In this document: positions 46,661 through 57,433 of the stretch, one piece after another
Layout of the letters: each line of letters starts with the position of its first letter
Numbering within the stretch: position 1 is the stretch's first letter
Assembly: GCA_945866125.1 (NCBI GenBank)
Contig: CAMBFZ010000021.1
Span: 1 to 64,000, forward strand
Direction of reading: 5' to 3'
DNA length: 64,000 nucleotides
Source of the DNA: Bordetella parapertussis
GTDB taxonomy: Bacteria; Pseudomonadota; Gammaproteobacteria; Burkholderiales; Burkholderiaceae_D
Program-made: the position numbers and the translations under genes
Notes under the pieces: generated by a model
Database searches by the model: none
What the model was told of the DNA's origin: nothing
The model's input: only the letters and a program-made list of their open reading frames with translations

Positions 46661-47563
46661 CTAAGCAGGAAATACGCCCGTCGACAGGTAACGATCGCCA
46701 CGATCACAAACAATAAAGACAATCGTCGCGTTCTCGGTCGTGCGCGAAATTCTCAGCGCAACTTCGCAGGCACCCGCTGCCGAGATACCGCAAAAAATCC
46801 CTTCCTCAACTGCCATCCGACGCGCCATTTGTTCGGCAACGGCCTGACTGACATTTTCGACCTGATCGACTCTGCTGCGATCAAAAATCTTGGGTAGATA
46901 GGCTTCAGGCCATTTGCGAATACCCGGAATTTGTGAGCCTTCCTCTGGCTGTGCACCAATAATCTGAATCTCAGGATTTTTTTCTTTGAGATAGCGTGAG
47001 ACGCCCATGATGGTGCCCGTAGTGCCCATGGCACTGACAAAATGCGTAACCCGACCTTCGGTATCGCGCCAGATTTCCGGGCCGGTGCTCTCGTAATGTG
47101 CACGCGGATTATCAGGATTAGCAAACTGATCGAGGATGATGCCCTTGCCTTCTTTTTGCATATCACCCGCAAGGTCACGCGCATATTCCATGCCACCGGG
47201 CTTGGGTGTGAGCACAATCTCGGCGCCGTAAGCGGCCATACTCTGGCGTCGTTCAAGACTGAGATTTTCCGGCATCAGCAAAATCATTTTGTAGCCACGC
47301 ATTGCCGCGGCCATTGCTAACGCAATGCCCGTGTTGCCACTGGTGGCTTCGATGAGGGTATCGCCGGGTTTGATTTGACCACGCGCTTCAGCGCCTTTGA
47401 TCATCGCCAGTGCCGGACGGTCTTTCACGGAACCGGCAGGATTATTCCCTTCCATCTTGCCAAGGATGACGTTGTTGCGATCGGCGGCATCTTGACCGGG
47501 GAGGCGTTTTAATTGCACCAGCGGGGTATTCCCGATCAGATCCTCTATGGATTGATAAGACAT
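46661..47563 (-). CDS. cysM: Cysteine synthase B
   Basis: A 300-residue PLP-dependent enzyme. PLVQLKRLPG, then GKMEGNNPAGSVKDRPA with the PLP lysine, and the phosphate-binding EATSGNTGIALAMAAA are diagnostic; EGNNPAGSVKDRPA distinguishes CysM from CysK. The C-terminal end has VFIVCDRGDRYLSTGVF. It makes cysteine (or S-sulfocysteine) from O-acetylserine and sulfide or thiosulfate. It is a single gene. Confidence 0.96.
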   Translation of the reverse strand: MSYQSIEDLIGNTPLVQLKRLPGQDAADRNNVILGKMEGNNPAGSVKDRPALAMIKGAEARGQIKPGDTLIEATSGNTGIALAMAAAMRGYKMILLMPENLSLERRQSMAAYGAEIVLTPKPGGMEYARDLAGDMQKEGKGIILDQFANPDNPRAHYESTGPEIWRDTEGRVTHFVSAMGTTGTIMGVSRYLKEKNPEIQIIGAQPEEGSQIPGIRKWPEAYLPKIFDRSRVDQVENVSQAVAEQMARRMAVEEGIFCGISAAGACEVALRISRTTENATIVFIVCDRGDRYLSTGVFPA

Positions 47564-47706
47564 ATTGTGGCTTGCTCAAGGGCGAAAAACCACCATTCTA
47601 ATCGCAGCGGCCGGCACATGTCGTACGACCTCATAAACATGCGCTGGCGCGCCACTACAACACGCCGTGTCAGGCAAGCTGCCACGGCTGAACTAACTCA
47701 CCACCT

Positions 47707-48066
47707 TTACTGACTTTTTGACTCGCTGGCCTTGACGGGCTCGGCTTGATTTTTTGCCGGCTTAGCCGGCTTGACGCTGGCGTTCACGCCCTGATGCGGC
47801 TGACCATTAACGAGTAAACCACCGGCAGAAAGCTTGACTGAGTTTTTCCCACCAATACCTTTCACGCGGGATTCGAGGTCAGCCCAGTCTTTAAAGTTGC
47901 CGCCTTTTTTGCGTTCGTCCAAAATCGCTTTGGAGGTGGCCGGACCAATGCCGGCAATACCGTCAAGCGCTGCCTGATCCGCGGTATTGATTTCGACTGC
48001 AGCAAACGCCACACCACAAAATAAAAGCAAACTCGCCGCAGCAGACAAAAGGATTTTTTTCAGCAT
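47707..48066 (-). CDS. Exported helix-hairpin-helix protein, ComEA-like
   Basis: A 119-residue protein from ATG 48066, with GGAGA upstream. A signal peptide (ILLSAAASLLLFCGVAFA) precedes a helix-hairpin-helix domain: INTADQAALDGIAGIGPATSKAI and RVKGIGGKNSVKL. The C-terminal tail is Lys/Ala/Pro-rich. ComEA binds DNA during natural transformation, but short homologues are widespread in beta-proteobacteria and are not proof of competence. Confidence 0.88.
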   Translation of the reverse strand: MLKKILLSAAASLLLFCGVAFAAVEINTADQAALDGIAGIGPATSKAILDERKKGGNFKDWADLESRVKGIGGKNSVKLSAGGLLVNGQPHQGVNASVKPAKPAKNQAEPVKASESKSQ

Positions 48067-48389
48067 TGTAATTCTCCATAGTGGTTGAAATGACTGTGTC
48101 GGCAAGCCCGCTAATGAGGCGGCCAACCCCGCATTAAACGACAAGTTTGAGACCTTGTTAACGCATGAAGAGATGATTAATCTGCATGGACAGGGAGAAG
48201 CAAACAAGGCCGATTGACGACCCTAAACAGAGGGAAAATGGTAGCGAAGGTGTCGCGCGCGATCGTTCAACGAAATGCGCCAAACAAGCGATTTTTTATC
48301 GGCACTGCGAGTGATGCGCGATGGGGAAAGTGATGCCGAACAGTGGGGCGCTGGAGAATCGTATTTCTGTATTCGTTGGTAAGCGGCGC
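48067..48389. other. Intergenic stretch between comEA-like gene and lapB
   Basis: About 320 bases without a supported gene. It probably contains the comEA-like promoter and the 3' end of the lapB transcript. No RNA gene or convincing hairpin with a T run was seen. Confidence 0.35.
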
Positions 48390-49571
48390 TTACACTTGAT
48401 TCATCACTGAGAGCTCTTCGGTGCGACGCGGCGCGTAGCTTTCCCAGTGACCGCAGCCCGGACATTGCCAATAGAACTGCTTGGCTTTGAAGCCGCAATG
48501 GCTGCACTGGTAGCGCGCCAGTTTTTGTGCATAACCACCGACGAGCGTTTTGACCAGCGAGAGTTCAGTACGACCTTCAGGTGGCGCCGTCATCAGTCGG
48601 GCTTCAAGTAATTTATCGAGCCCCAACAGGGTGGGCGTCCTGCGCAGCTCATCACTGACGAGTTGATCAGCGACGTCGGGACCGTCGAGTTCAAGTACGG
48701 CTTTGAAGGCGACTTCGAGTAAATCGATCGATGGCGCTTCGGCGAGATAAGCCTTGAGCAGATTGACGCCCTCACGCGCACGATCGACTGCACGATAACC
48801 ATCCATGAGACGTTGCGCTACCAACGCCACATGCGGCACGCTCTGCTGTTCAACCCTGCGCCAGGTACGCAGCGCGCCTTCGGTATCACCTTTGGCCAGT
48901 AAAGCGTCGCCAATAAGAATCATGGCACGCACGCTGCTACGATCAAACGACAAGGCTTTGTCGAGTGTGGCTAGCGCGGTATCAGGATGAATGTGTACCA
49001 GCTCATCCTGCGCGAGCTCACAATGAAATTGTGCGATCTCTTTTTGGTAGCCACCCGCACCGGCATCCTGTAACGCACTTGCTGCATCGATGGCGCGCTT
49101 CCATTCTTTTTCGCGCTGATAAATTTCGACCAAAGCGCGGCGGGCCGGAGCGCCGTACTGGGTCGCCGCAAGCTGGTTAAAGGTCTCTTCGGCACGATCG
49201 AGCAAGCCGGCTTTGAGATAGTCCTGACCCAACTCATACTTGGCCTGACTGGCAACTTCAGGTAATAAATCTGGCCGTGCCAACAAATTTTGATGGACCC
49301 GCACCGCGCGCTCGATATCGCCACGCTGGCGAAACAGTTTGCCTAAGGCGAAGTGCAGCTCGGCAGTCTCGGGGTCGAGTCGGGCGATGTCGATAAAGAG
49401 CTCGATGGCTTTGTCGGGTTCTTCACTGAGCAGGGCATTCAGGGCTTTGTAATAACTGCGCGGCAGGCTGCGAGATTCGGCAATCAGGTGCCGGATATCG
49501 ACCCGGGCCGCAATCCAGCCGAGCGCAAACAATAAAGGAATACCGAGCAACCACCAGTTTTCAAATTCCAT
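48390..49571 (-). CDS. lapB: Lipopolysaccharide assembly protein LapB
   Basis: A 393-residue protein with an N-terminal membrane anchor (WWLLGIPLLFALGWIAARVD), several tetratricopeptide repeats (from about residue 40 to 330; examples TAELHFALGKLFRQRGDIERAVR) and a C-terminal rubredoxin-type metal site (CSHCGFKAKQFYWQCPGCGHW). LapB/YciM helps FtsH degrade LpxC and balances lipid A synthesis. It lies 27 bases downstream of lapA, the usual pair. Confidence 0.96.
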   Translation of the reverse strand: MEFENWWLLGIPLLFALGWIAARVDIRHLIAESRSLPRSYYKALNALLSEEPDKAIELFIDIARLDPETAELHFALGKLFRQRGDIERAVRVHQNLLARPDLLPEVASQAKYELGQDYLKAGLLDRAEETFNQLAATQYGAPARRALVEIYQREKEWKRAIDAASALQDAGAGGYQKEIAQFHCELAQDELVHIHPDTALATLDKALSFDRSSVRAMILIGDALLAKGDTEGALRTWRRVEQQSVPHVALVAQRLMDGYRAVDRAREGVNLLKAYLAEAPSIDLLEVAFKAVLELDGPDVADQLVSDELRRTPTLLGLDKLLEARLMTAPPEGRTELSLVKTLVGGYAQKLARYQCSHCGFKAKQFYWQCPGCGHWESYAPRRTEELSVMNQV

Positions 49572-49598
49572 CGCTCACCCGTTGATGTGGTCGATTTT

Positions 49599-49922
49599 TC
49601 ACAGACCCGCCTGATCGATCACGCTGTCCGGAGCAGGCACCTGTGGACGCGCCAGCAGCGCGGCTTCCGCCTCTTTTTGCTGATCGGCTAGCCATTTTTT
49701 ATACCGCGTCAGCTCACGCCTGTGCCGTAAAACGGTACCACTCATCGCTAAGACACCGAGCACGGCGCCGGCGACAAAAAAGGCCAGCAAGAGCAGGATC
49801 AATGGCGACTTGGTCTGCGCATTCCAGAACAGATGCAAGACGACTTCGTCCGTATTCTTGAGCGCAAAGCCAAAGAAAATCGCGAACAGCAGCAAGGCAA
49901 ACAGTCTGACAATTATTTTCAT
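49599..49922 (-). CDS. lapA: Lipopolysaccharide assembly protein LapA (DUF1049)
   Basis: A 107-residue inner-membrane protein from ATG 49922. Two membrane helices (FALLLFAIFFGFALKN and LILLLLAFFVAGAVLGVLA) flank a short loop, with a basic cytoplasmic coiled segment RHRRELTRYKKWLADQQKEA. The short C-terminal tail is Ala/Pro-rich. It works with LapB in lipid A regulation. A UUCG-loop terminator upstream (49981-50009) ends the preceding rpsA-ihfB transcript, so lapA-lapB uses its own promoter. Confidence 0.93.
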   Translation of the reverse strand: MKIIVRLFALLLFAIFFGFALKNTDEVVLHLFWNAQTKSPLILLLLAFFVAGAVLGVLAMSGTVLRHRRELTRYKKWLADQQKEAEAALLARPQVPAPDSVIDQAGL

Positions 49923-49980
49923 TGAGTGAGTGAGCGCGGGTGGGTCCGGTCGGTATGAAAACCTGCTGGAATTGTACGCG

Positions 49981-50009
49981 AAAAAAAACGGCATCCGAAG
50001 ATGCCGTTT
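49981..50009 (-). terminator. Intrinsic terminator of the rpsA-ihfB transcript
   Basis: On the minus strand, AAACGGCATC, TTCG, GATGCCGTTT forms a 10-bp stem with the very stable UUCG tetraloop, followed by a run of T (A run at 49981-49988). It lies between the ihfB stop and lapA. Confidence 0.95.
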
Positions 50010-50059
50010 GATCGACGCTGACAAACGAGGCGGGGCGTTTGAAGGACCCAGTAAGGTAC

Positions 50060-50365
50060 TTAGTCTTCCATGATCGGCTGCCCGACCATTGCATCGACGC
50101 GCTCACGCAGCTCCTTACCCGGCTTAAAGTGCGGCACCCGTTTTTCAGGCACCATCACCGTATCACCGGATTTAGGATTACGACCAATACGCGGCGGCCT
50201 GCTGTTGAGCGCAAAGCTGCCAAAACCCCGTATCTCGATGCGCTGCCCGACGGACAGCGCATCGGTCATTGCATCAAGCAGGGTCTTGACAGCGAAATCC
50301 GCATCTTTTGCAACAAGTTGCGGATAACGCTCAGCGAGACGGGCGATCAGCTCCGACTTTGTCAT
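50060..50365 (-). CDS. ihfB: Integration host factor beta subunit
   Basis: A 101-residue nucleoid protein. It begins [15 protein letters not shown]; the beta-arm segment [22 protein letters not shown] carries the DNA-intercalating proline region. With the alpha subunit it bends DNA sharply and assists replication, recombination and transcription. It is placed 14 bases after rpsA in the same transcript, the usual arrangement. Confidence 0.98.
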   Translation of the reverse strand: MTKSELIARLAERYPQLVAKDADFAVKTLLDAMTDALSVGQRIEIRGFGSFALNSRPPRIGRNPKSGDTVMVPEKRVPHFKPGKELRERVDAMVGQPIMED

Positions 50366-50379
50366 GTGCCGGGTCCAGA

Positions 50380-52092
50380 TCAGCTCTTGGTATCGAGCTT
50401 AGCCTTCAACAGTGCGCCGAGGCTAGTCGTGCCAGTTGAAGCAGACGAGTCGGTTGAGATTTTTTGCATGGCTTCCTGGGTCTCAACGCTATCTTTGGCC
50501 TTGATCGAAAGCTGAATGCTGCGGGCTTTACGATCAACGTTAAGAATCATCGCTTCGACGGTGTCGCCTTCTTTCAGGTGGGTGCCAGCATCCTCGACGC
50601 GGTCCCGCGAGATTTCGGACGCACGCAGGTAGCCTTCAACTTCTTCGCTCAAGGTAATCACAGCGCCTTTTGGCTCCACTGATTTGACCACGCCTGTGAC
50701 CAATGCACCTTTGTCATTCATTGCGCAGTAGTTGTTGAACGGATCGCCTTCGAGTTGCTTGACGCCCAGTGACACACGCTCGCGCTCAACATCAATGGCC
50801 AGCACGACGGCTTCGAGTTCATCGCCCTTTTTGAAGCGACGCACGGCTTCTTCGCCAGTCTCGGTCCATGACAGATCCGACAGATGCACCAGACCGTCGA
50901 TGTTGCCAGCCAAGCCAATAAATACGCCAAAGTCGGTGATCGATTTGATCGCACCGGAGACTTTGTCACCTTTCTTGTGGGTGAGCGCAAAATCATCCCA
51001 AGGATTGGCTTTGCACTGCTTCATGCCCAAGCTGATACGGCGACGTTCTTCGTCGATCTCAAGCACCATGACTTCGACTTCATCGCCCAATTGCACGACT
51101 TTGTTTGGCGCGACGTTCTTGTTGGTCCAGTCCATTTCGGAAACGTGGACCAGACCTTCGATACCCTGCTCGACTTCAACAAATGCGCCGTAGTCGGTGA
51201 GGTTGGTGACTTTACCGAACAGACGGGTGTGCTGCGGATAGCGACGTGACAGACCGGTCCATGGATCGTCGCCCAGCTGTTTGACACCCAGTGAAACGCG
51301 ATTTTTTTCCTGATCGTACTTCAAGACCTTGGCAGTGATTTCCTGGCCAACCGTCAGTACTTCCGACGGATGACGTACACGACGCCATGCCAGATCGGTG
51401 ATGTGCAACAGACCATCGATACCACCCAGATCCACGAATGCGCCATAGTCGGTGATGTTCTTGACGATACCGGTAACAACGGTACCTTCCTTCAAGGTTT
51501 CCATCAGCTTCTGACGCTCTTCGCCCATCGATGCTTCGATGACAGCGCGGCGTGATAGCACGACGTTGTTGCGCTTGCGATCGAGCTTGATGACGCGGAA
51601 TTCCATCGTCTTGCCTTCGTACGGCGTGGTGTCCTTGACCGGACGGGTGTCGACCAGCGAACCCGGCAGGAAGGCACGAATGCCGTTGGTCAGAACGGTC
51701 AGGCCGCCCTTGACTTTGCCATTGACGGTACCGGTAACCAGCTCGCCGGATTCCATCGCTTTTTCCAGCGACAGCCATGAGGCCAGACGCTTGGCTTTGT
51801 CGCGCGACAGGATGGTGTCGCCAAAGCCGTTTTCCAGCGATTCGATTGCAACGGAGATGAAATCTCCAACGTTGACTTCGAGTTCGCCGTTGTCGTTCTT
51901 GAATTCTTCAATGGGGATGAACGCTTCGGATTTGAGCCCGGCGTTCACAATCACGAAATTGTGATCGAGACGGACTACTTCGGCGGAGATCACTTCGCCG
52001 GAACGCATATCCTGACGTGACAAGGATTCTGCAAACAGCGCAGCAAAGCTTTCGTTGTCGGATACGACTGGGGAGGTAGCAACAGTAGACAT
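50380..52092 (-). CDS. rpsA: 30S ribosomal protein S1
   Basis: A 570-residue translation initiation protein with six S1 RNA-binding domains, each with a [17 protein letters not shown] strand (for example [20 protein letters not shown]). The first two bind the ribosome, the others mRNA. It starts with [20 protein letters not shown]. The leader between cmk and rpsA includes AGGGT..ACCCT arms that may form an autoregulatory hairpin (inference). Essential gene. Confidence 0.98.
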   Translation of the reverse strand: MSTVATSPVVSDNESFAALFAESLSRQDMRSGEVISAEVVRLDHNFVIVNAGLKSEAFIPIEEFKNDNGELEVNVGDFISVAIESLENGFGDTILSRDKAKRLASWLSLEKAMESGELVTGTVNGKVKGGLTVLTNGIRAFLPGSLVDTRPVKDTTPYEGKTMEFRVIKLDRKRNNVVLSRRAVIEASMGEERQKLMETLKEGTVVTGIVKNITDYGAFVDLGGIDGLLHITDLAWRRVRHPSEVLTVGQEITAKVLKYDQEKNRVSLGVKQLGDDPWTGLSRRYPQHTRLFGKVTNLTDYGAFVEVEQGIEGLVHVSEMDWTNKNVAPNKVVQLGDEVEVMVLEIDEERRRISLGMKQCKANPWDDFALTHKKGDKVSGAIKSITDFGVFIGLAGNIDGLVHLSDLSWTETGEEAVRRFKKGDELEAVVLAIDVERERVSLGVKQLEGDPFNNYCAMNDKGALVTGVVKSVEPKGAVITLSEEVEGYLRASEISRDRVEDAGTHLKEGDTVEAMILNVDRKARSIQLSIKAKDSVETQEAMQKISTDSSASTGTTSLGALLKAKLDTKS

Positions 52093-52202
52093 AGTTTTGA
52101 CAGGTTAGCCAACCAGCAGCGGAATTGCCGAGGGTCGGGTTAGGGTTTTTCAACACCCTGCCATGCATTGCGCATCACAGGGCACCGGTACAGCAACAAC
52201 AA

Positions 52203-52880
52203 TTATGACTTTGGCGCGACCTCGCGATACCAGGCCAGCACCTGCGCCACGGCTGTCTCTATCGTCATTGACGAGGTATCGAGCACATGGGCACCTTCAG
52301 CCGCCTTTAACGGCGCAACGGCACGATTGGTGTCGCGCGCATCGCGTTCCCGCAAATCTTGCAGAAGGTCGAATATATTAGCAGGAAAACCCTTGCCAAT
52401 CAATTGCTTATAACGTCTGTCGGCGCGTGCCTCAACGCTTGCGGTCAGGAACACTTTGAGCCGCGCCTGAGGGAAAATCACGGTGCCCATATCGCGCCCG
52501 TCGGCTACTAAGCCAGGTGTTTTCAGAAAGGCATGCTGCCGCTCAATCAATGCGGCGCGCACCGCCGGCAAGGCCGCGATTTTCGAGGCCGCCACACCGA
52601 TTTGTTCGGCCCGGATTAGGTCCGTCACGTCTTTTCCACCCAGCAGAATCTGCTCGCCGGCAAAGCGCACGTCCAGACCGACTGCCAATGCAGCCAACGC
52701 GGCCTCATCCGTCAGAGACGTCCCAGACTGATTTGCCGCCAGCGCCGTAAGACGATAAAGCGCCCCCGAATCGAGCAACGCAAAACCCAACGCCTCGGCC
52801 ACACGGGCGGCAACGGTCCCCTTGCCGGAGGCCGTCGGGCCGTCGATAGTGATGACGACTGCTTCAGAGGAGACGGACAT
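52203..52880 (-). CDS. cmk: Cytidylate kinase
   Basis: A 225-residue NMP kinase that phosphorylates CMP and dCMP. The P-loop is [18 protein letters not shown], followed by [15 protein letters not shown] and [11 protein letters not shown], with the lid segment [10 protein letters not shown]. It lies 21 bases downstream of aroA; the cmk-rpsA order is conserved across proteobacteria. Confidence 0.97.
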   Translation of the reverse strand: MSVSSEAVVITIDGPTASGKGTVAARVAEALGFALLDSGALYRLTALAANQSGTSLTDEAALAALAVGLDVRFAGEQILLGGKDVTDLIRAEQIGVAASKIAALPAVRAALIERQHAFLKTPGLVADGRDMGTVIFPQARLKVFLTASVEARADRRYKQLIGKGFPANIFDLLQDLRERDARDTNRAVAPLKAAEGAHVLDTSSMTIETAVAQVLAWYREVAPKS

Positions 52881-52901
52881 GGCGTAATCGGTTGTGAGGA
52901 G

Positions 52902-54221
52902 TCAAGCCGGCCGCGTGATGCCAGCGAAGGCTTCAAAATAATCCGGGAAGGTTTTGGCCACGCATTGGGGGTCATTAATGCGCACCGCAGCGCCCGCGCA
53001 GGCCGCACCATTTAGTGAGGCCAGGGAAAAACACATGGCCATACGGTGGTCATCGTAGGTGTCGATGGCGGCACTATCGAGCATCACAGGCGGCGTGATG
53101 CGCAGGAAATCTGCGCCCTCTTCCACCAAGGCGCCAAGTTTGCGCAGCTCGGTTGCCATCGCGCTTAAGCGGTCCGTCTCTTTGACGCGCCAGCTGGCGA
53201 TATTGCGCAAGGTGCTGGTCCCGTCAGCATAGAGCGCTGCCACGGCAATCGTCATCGCAGCATCCGGAATGTGATTAAAGTCGGCATCGATGGCCTTCAA
53301 GATACCTGCCGAGCTGGCTTCGATCCAGTTCTCGCCCATTGTTATGGTCGCACCCATTTGTTGGAGCGCTTCGACAAAGCGTACGTCACCCTGGATACTG
53401 GACTTGCCCACGCCCTCGACTCTGACCGGTCCACCCGCTATGGCGCCGGCTGCCAAAAAATAAGACGCCGACGATGCATCACCTTCCACGTACATGGTGC
53501 CAGGACTACGATAATGCTGGCCGGGAGAAATCATAAAGGCCGACCAGCCAGCACGCTCGACCGTCACGCCAAACCGCTGCATCAGGTTGAGCGTGATTTC
53601 GATATAGGGTTTTGAAATCAACTCGCCAACGACATCAATCGTGAGCGCCTTCTCACGCGCCATCAGCGGCGCGGCCATCAAGAGTGCCGTAAGAAACTGG
53701 CTCGAGACATTACCACGCACTTGCAAACGCTCCGGATGCACCATGCCGCGCTGTATGTGCAGCGGCGGAAAACCGGGATTGCCGGTGTAAGTGATGCGGG
53801 CACCCACGGCATTTAATGCGTCCACCAAGTCACCGATCGGACGCTCATGCATGCGCGCCACGCCATGAATCGTGTAGTCCCCTCCAATGACAGCAAGCGC
53901 CGCGGTCAATGGCCGAATCGCCGTACCGGCATTCCCCATAAACAAATCAGCCGCATGCACTGGCAAGGTACCGGCAGCACCTGTTACGGCATAGTCTTGG
54001 CTCTCACCATGCTGTTGCCAGACGATGCCGAGTTTTTGCAATGCCATGAGCATCACGTGGGTGTCGTCCGATGCCAGCAAGGATTTGATCTCGGTCTGCC
54101 CTTCTGCCAACGCAGCCAGCAACAACATACGGTTGGAGATGCTTTTAGAGCCAGGCAAACGGACGCTGCCGCGGGCGCGGGCGGCGGGCTGCAAATCAAT
54201 ATGATGGGGATAATGCTTCAT
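52902..54221 (-). CDS. aroA: 3-phosphoshikimate 1-carboxyvinyltransferase (EPSP synthase)
   Basis: A 439-residue enzyme of the shikimate pathway. [20 protein letters not shown] near the start binds phosphate and [15 protein letters not shown] is the second loop, the target region of glyphosate. [16 protein letters not shown] segment [18 protein letters not shown] and [17 protein letters not shown] follow. The glyphosate-contact loop reads GNAGTA as in sensitive class I enzymes. It is 43 bases downstream of tyrA. Confidence 0.97.
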   Translation of the reverse strand: MKHYPHHIDLQPAARARGSVRLPGSKSISNRMLLLAALAEGQTEIKSLLASDDTHVMLMALQKLGIVWQQHGESQDYAVTGAAGTLPVHAADLFMGNAGTAIRPLTAALAVIGGDYTIHGVARMHERPIGDLVDALNAVGARITYTGNPGFPPLHIQRGMVHPERLQVRGNVSSQFLTALLMAAPLMAREKALTIDVVGELISKPYIEITLNLMQRFGVTVERAGWSAFMISPGQHYRSPGTMYVEGDASSASYFLAAGAIAGGPVRVEGVGKSSIQGDVRFVEALQQMGATITMGENWIEASSAGILKAIDADFNHIPDAAMTIAVAALYADGTSTLRNIASWRVKETDRLSAMATELRKLGALVEEGADFLRITPPVMLDSAAIDTYDDHRMAMCFSLASLNGAACAGAAVRINDPQCVAKTFPDYFEAFAGITRPA

Positions 54222-54264
54222 TCGTGCCTTAGTGTCGACGTCTCTTCGTCTCTCGTTCTCTTAC

Positions 54265-55170
54265 TTAGTCTCCGCCCTGTTCAAAGGGCTTGGACTGTTC
54301 CGCCGCTTCAATGGCGGCAATCCAGTTGAGTCGTGCCGTTTGTGCTCGCGCAAACAGGGCTTCGATTGCAGGGCCGTCGCCATTGACCAGCATGCCGCGC
54401 AGCTGAGTCAGCTGCGCGGTATAGGCATCGAGCTCGTCGATCAGTGCGGCTTTGTTAGCCAGACTAATATCGCGCCACATTTCGGGTGACGAGCCCGCGA
54501 TCCGAGTGAAATCGCGAAAGCCACTGGCCGCATATTGAAACAACAGCGATGCATGCGGCTTACTGGCGATGTCGTTGACCAAGGCATAAGCCAACAGATG
54601 CGGCAAATGACTGACGGCAGCAAACACGGCATCATGTTCTTGTGCGCTTAAATGATGCACGATCGCCCCGCATTGCTGCCAGGCTTGGGCGACACGTTCG
54701 ACGGTTGCCGGTAAATTTTCGGGTAGCGCAGTCAACACCACTTTTTTGCCAACATACAAATCAGCCAGCGCCGCATCGGGACCATTTTGTTCGCGCCCCG
54801 CAATCGGATGGCCAGGTACGAACTGATGAATTTTTTCAGCTAAACCCAGACGCGCCGCCGCCACGACATCCGTCTTGGTACTGCCGGCATCGGTCACGAT
54901 GGTGTGAGCACTGAGGTAAGGTTTGATCGCCGACAGCAAGGCGGCAGTTTGCGCCACCGGTGTAGCAATCAGAATCAGGTCTGCATCCGGCACGGCGTCG
55001 GCCAACGAGGTACTGGCGACGTCAATAATGCCCAGCGCAAGCGCGCGCTCAAGGGTTGCGGTACGGCGACCAACGCCGGTGATTTGAACAACGGCACCGG
55101 CTTGCTTCAACGCCAGCGCAAACGATCCGCCGATTAAGCCAACGCCAAAAATAGTAACTTTTTTCAACAC
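54265..55170 (-). CDS. tyrA: Prephenate dehydrogenase
   Basis: About 301 residues from GTG 55170 (GTG TTG AAA AAA), giving VTIFGVGLIGGSFALALKQ at the N-terminus; the frame is open upstream but that extension has no homology sense. The NAD-binding GVGLIGG, then LIATPVAQTAALLSAI, DAGSTKTDV and VPGHPIAGREQNGP with active-site His are typical. It converts prephenate to hydroxyphenylpyruvate in tyrosine synthesis. It lies 19 bases after hisC. Confidence 0.95.
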   Translation of the reverse strand: MLKKVTIFGVGLIGGSFALALKQAGAVVQITGVGRRTATLERALALGIIDVASTSLADAVPDADLILIATPVAQTAALLSAIKPYLSAHTIVTDAGSTKTDVVAAARLGLAEKIHQFVPGHPIAGREQNGPDAALADLYVGKKVVLTALPENLPATVERVAQAWQQCGAIVHHLSAQEHDAVFAAVSHLPHLLAYALVNDIASKPHASLLFQYAASGFRDFTRIAGSSPEMWRDISLANKAALIDELDAYTAQLTQLRGMLVNGDGPAIEALFARAQTARLNWIAAIEAAEQSKPFEQGGD

Positions 55171-55189
55171 GCGCTGCGCCCCGCTGCCA

Positions 55190-56296
55190 TCAGCCCAATG
55201 CTTTCTGCAAGGCCGCGATAAACGCCGCGTTTTCGGCCGGCAGACCAATCGAGATGCGCAGCCATTGCGGCAAGCCGTAGTTCGCCACCGGGCGCACAAT
55301 AATGCCTTGCTTGAGCAGCGCCAGATTGACCCGCGCACCTGCACCATCATCCTGACCGACCCGAATCAATACAAAGTTACCCGATGAAGGAACATAGTCG
55401 ATGCCCATGGCCTTGAGTCCAGCAGTAAGCTGCGCAAGTCCTTCGGTATTCACCTGCGCGCTGCGCGCCAGAAAAGCAGTATCCTGAAGCGCGGCAATGG
55501 CCGCTGCCTGCGCAAGCGAATTGACATTAAAAGGCTGACGGATACGGTTCAGTAAATCGGTCAGCGTTGGCTGGGCAATACCAAAACCAATACGCAAACC
55601 AGCGAGTCCATAGGCTTTGGACATACTGCGCGAGACCAGCAGATTCGGATATTTTTTGATCCACTGCAGTGCGTCATACCGCTGCTCTGCCGACAGATAT
55701 TCGGTATAGGCTTCGTCCAGCACCACCACCACATGCGCCGGAATGGATTGGATAAATGCCTCTACCGCTGCGGCGTCGATGAAAGTGCCGGTTGGGTTGT
55801 TAGGGTTAGCGATAAACACCAACCGGGTATCGTCGACCACAGCGCGCGCCATCGCAGGCAAATCGTGCCCGAATTGGATTGCCGGCACCACGATCGCACG
55901 CCCCCCTACGGCTTGCGTAGCCAAGGGGTAAACAGCAAACGAATACTGGGAATACACAACAGACTGGCCCGGCTGCACCAGCGCGTGGGCAGCCAATTCA
56001 AGAATATCGTTGCTGCCGTTACCCAAGGTAATGCAGTCAGCTGGCACGCCAAATTGTCGGCTGATTGCGGCCTTCAATTCAAAGCCGTTAGAGTCCGGGT
56101 AGCGGGCAATATCAGCCATCGCAGCAAGCATGGCATCTTTGGCAGATTGCGGCATGCCCAACGGATTTTCATTGGACGCGAGTTTGACAATCTTGGCCTC
56201 GTCCAGTCCAAATTCGCGCGCCACTTCAGCAATAGGTTTACCACCCTGATAGGGAGCGATAGCGCGAACATATTCCGGACCGAATTGAGTTGTCAT
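55190..56296 (-). CDS. hisC: Histidinol-phosphate aminotransferase
   Basis: A 368-residue class I PLP aminotransferase. LASNENPLGMP binds substrate, LGNGSNDILELAAHA binds cofactor phosphate, PNNPTGTF is conserved and the PLP lysine is in SRSMSKAYGLAGLRIG. It catalyses the histidine-pathway transamination and can act on aromatic keto acids, which fits the operon with pheA and tyrA. The initiator ATG at 56296 begins MTTQFGPEYVRA. Confidence 0.95.
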   Translation of the reverse strand: MTTQFGPEYVRAIAPYQGGKPIAEVAREFGLDEAKIVKLASNENPLGMPQSAKDAMLAAMADIARYPDSNGFELKAAISRQFGVPADCITLGNGSNDILELAAHALVQPGQSVVYSQYSFAVYPLATQAVGGRAIVVPAIQFGHDLPAMARAVVDDTRLVFIANPNNPTGTFIDAAAVEAFIQSIPAHVVVVLDEAYTEYLSAEQRYDALQWIKKYPNLLVSRSMSKAYGLAGLRIGFGIAQPTLTDLLNRIRQPFNVNSLAQAAAIAALQDTAFLARSAQVNTEGLAQLTAGLKAMGIDYVPSSGNFVLIRVGQDDGAGARVNLALLKQGIIVRPVANYGLPQWLRISIGLPAENAAFIAALQKALG

Positions 56297-56317
56297 GGCA
56301 AATAATAAAAAGAAAAA

Positions 56318-57391
56318 TCAAACCGCAAACGGATAGGAGCCCAGTACTTTAAAGAAGGCGGCCTGTGATTGCAGCTCAGTGAGCGCCTGCGCAACTTTGA
56401 CATCGTGCGCATGCCCCTCGATGTCGACATAAAAATAATATTCCCAGCTTCCGGTGCGCGCGGGGCGAGACTCGAAACGCGTCATCGATACACCGTACTT
56501 CGCTAGCGGCGCAAGTAATTCGTAAACAGCGCCAGGCTTATTGGCCACCGACAGCACCAGCGAGGTCTGATCGCGTCCCGACGCACCTGGAGTCAGTCTG
56601 CCGATCACGACAAAACGGGTACGGTTGTGCGGGTCATCCTGGATATGCGCATGAGCAATCGACAAGCCGTAACGCGTTGCCGCGAGCTCGCTGGCAATCG
56701 CCGCCACGCTGCTGTCTTCACTGGCGAGACGCGCGGCCTCGCCATTGGAGGCCATCGCAACGCGCTCGATGCCGGGATAGTGCTGATTGAGCCAGGCTTG
56801 ACACTGGGCCAGCGCCTGCGAATGTGCACAGATACGGGTGACGCCCTCCATGCCACCGGACTGCGTCAGCAAACTGTGGTGAACCGGCAGCGCGACTTCG
56901 CCGCTGATTGATAAACTGGTTTGCAACAATAAATCCAACGTGCGGTTGATTGTGCCCTCGGTCGAATTTTCGACCGGCGCCACACCAAAATCAGCGGTGC
57001 CGGCCTCGACTGCCCGAAACACCTCATCAATAGAAACACAAGGCAGTTCAAGCACAGCTTGACCGAATTGCTGCCAGACCGCCTGCTCGCTGTAGGTTCC
57101 GGCTGGCCCAAGAAAAGCCACCGTCACGCGTTTTTCCAAGGCACGACAGGCCGACATCACCTCACGAAAAATCGTCTGCAAATCGGGCGAGGGCAAGGGC
57201 CCCGGATTATTTTGCGCCACCCGCGCAAGTACCTGCGCTTCGCGTTCTGGACGAAATACGGGGGCGTTGGTCTCTGCCTTGACGTGCCCAACTTGCTGGG
57301 CCACGCGCGCGCGCTGGTTTAACAACGCCAGTAGTTGCGCATCGATGGCATCAATCTGTTCACGCAGAGGCTGCAGTTTGTCGTCGCTCAT
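56318..57391 (-). CDS. pheA: Chorismate mutase/prephenate dehydratase
   Basis: About 357 residues from ATG 57391 (MSDDKLQPLREQIDAIDAQL). Residues ~1-90 are an AroQ-type chorismate mutase (REQIDAID, RPEREAQVL), then a prephenate dehydratase domain (VAFLGPAGTYSEQAV, APVENSTEGTINRTLDLLL) and a C-terminal ACT domain (LVLSVANKPGAVYELL, ESRPARTGSWEYYFYVD) for phenylalanine feedback. It is 21 bases before hisC. gyrA ends about 80 bases upstream with no serC gene between them. Confidence 0.96.
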   Translation of the reverse strand: MSDDKLQPLREQIDAIDAQLLALLNQRARVAQQVGHVKAETNAPVFRPEREAQVLARVAQNNPGPLPSPDLQTIFREVMSACRALEKRVTVAFLGPAGTYSEQAVWQQFGQAVLELPCVSIDEVFRAVEAGTADFGVAPVENSTEGTINRTLDLLLQTSLSISGEVALPVHHSLLTQSGGMEGVTRICAHSQALAQCQAWLNQHYPGIERVAMASNGEAARLASEDSSVAAIASELAATRYGLSIAHAHIQDDPHNRTRFVVIGRLTPGASGRDQTSLVLSVANKPGAVYELLAPLAKYGVSMTRFESRPARTGSWEYYFYVDIEGHAHDVKVAQALTELQSQAAFFKVLGSYPFAV

Positions 57392-57433
57392 GGTTTTAAT
57401 GGGCAATCATTATTGGTCAGCGTTGAAACATGA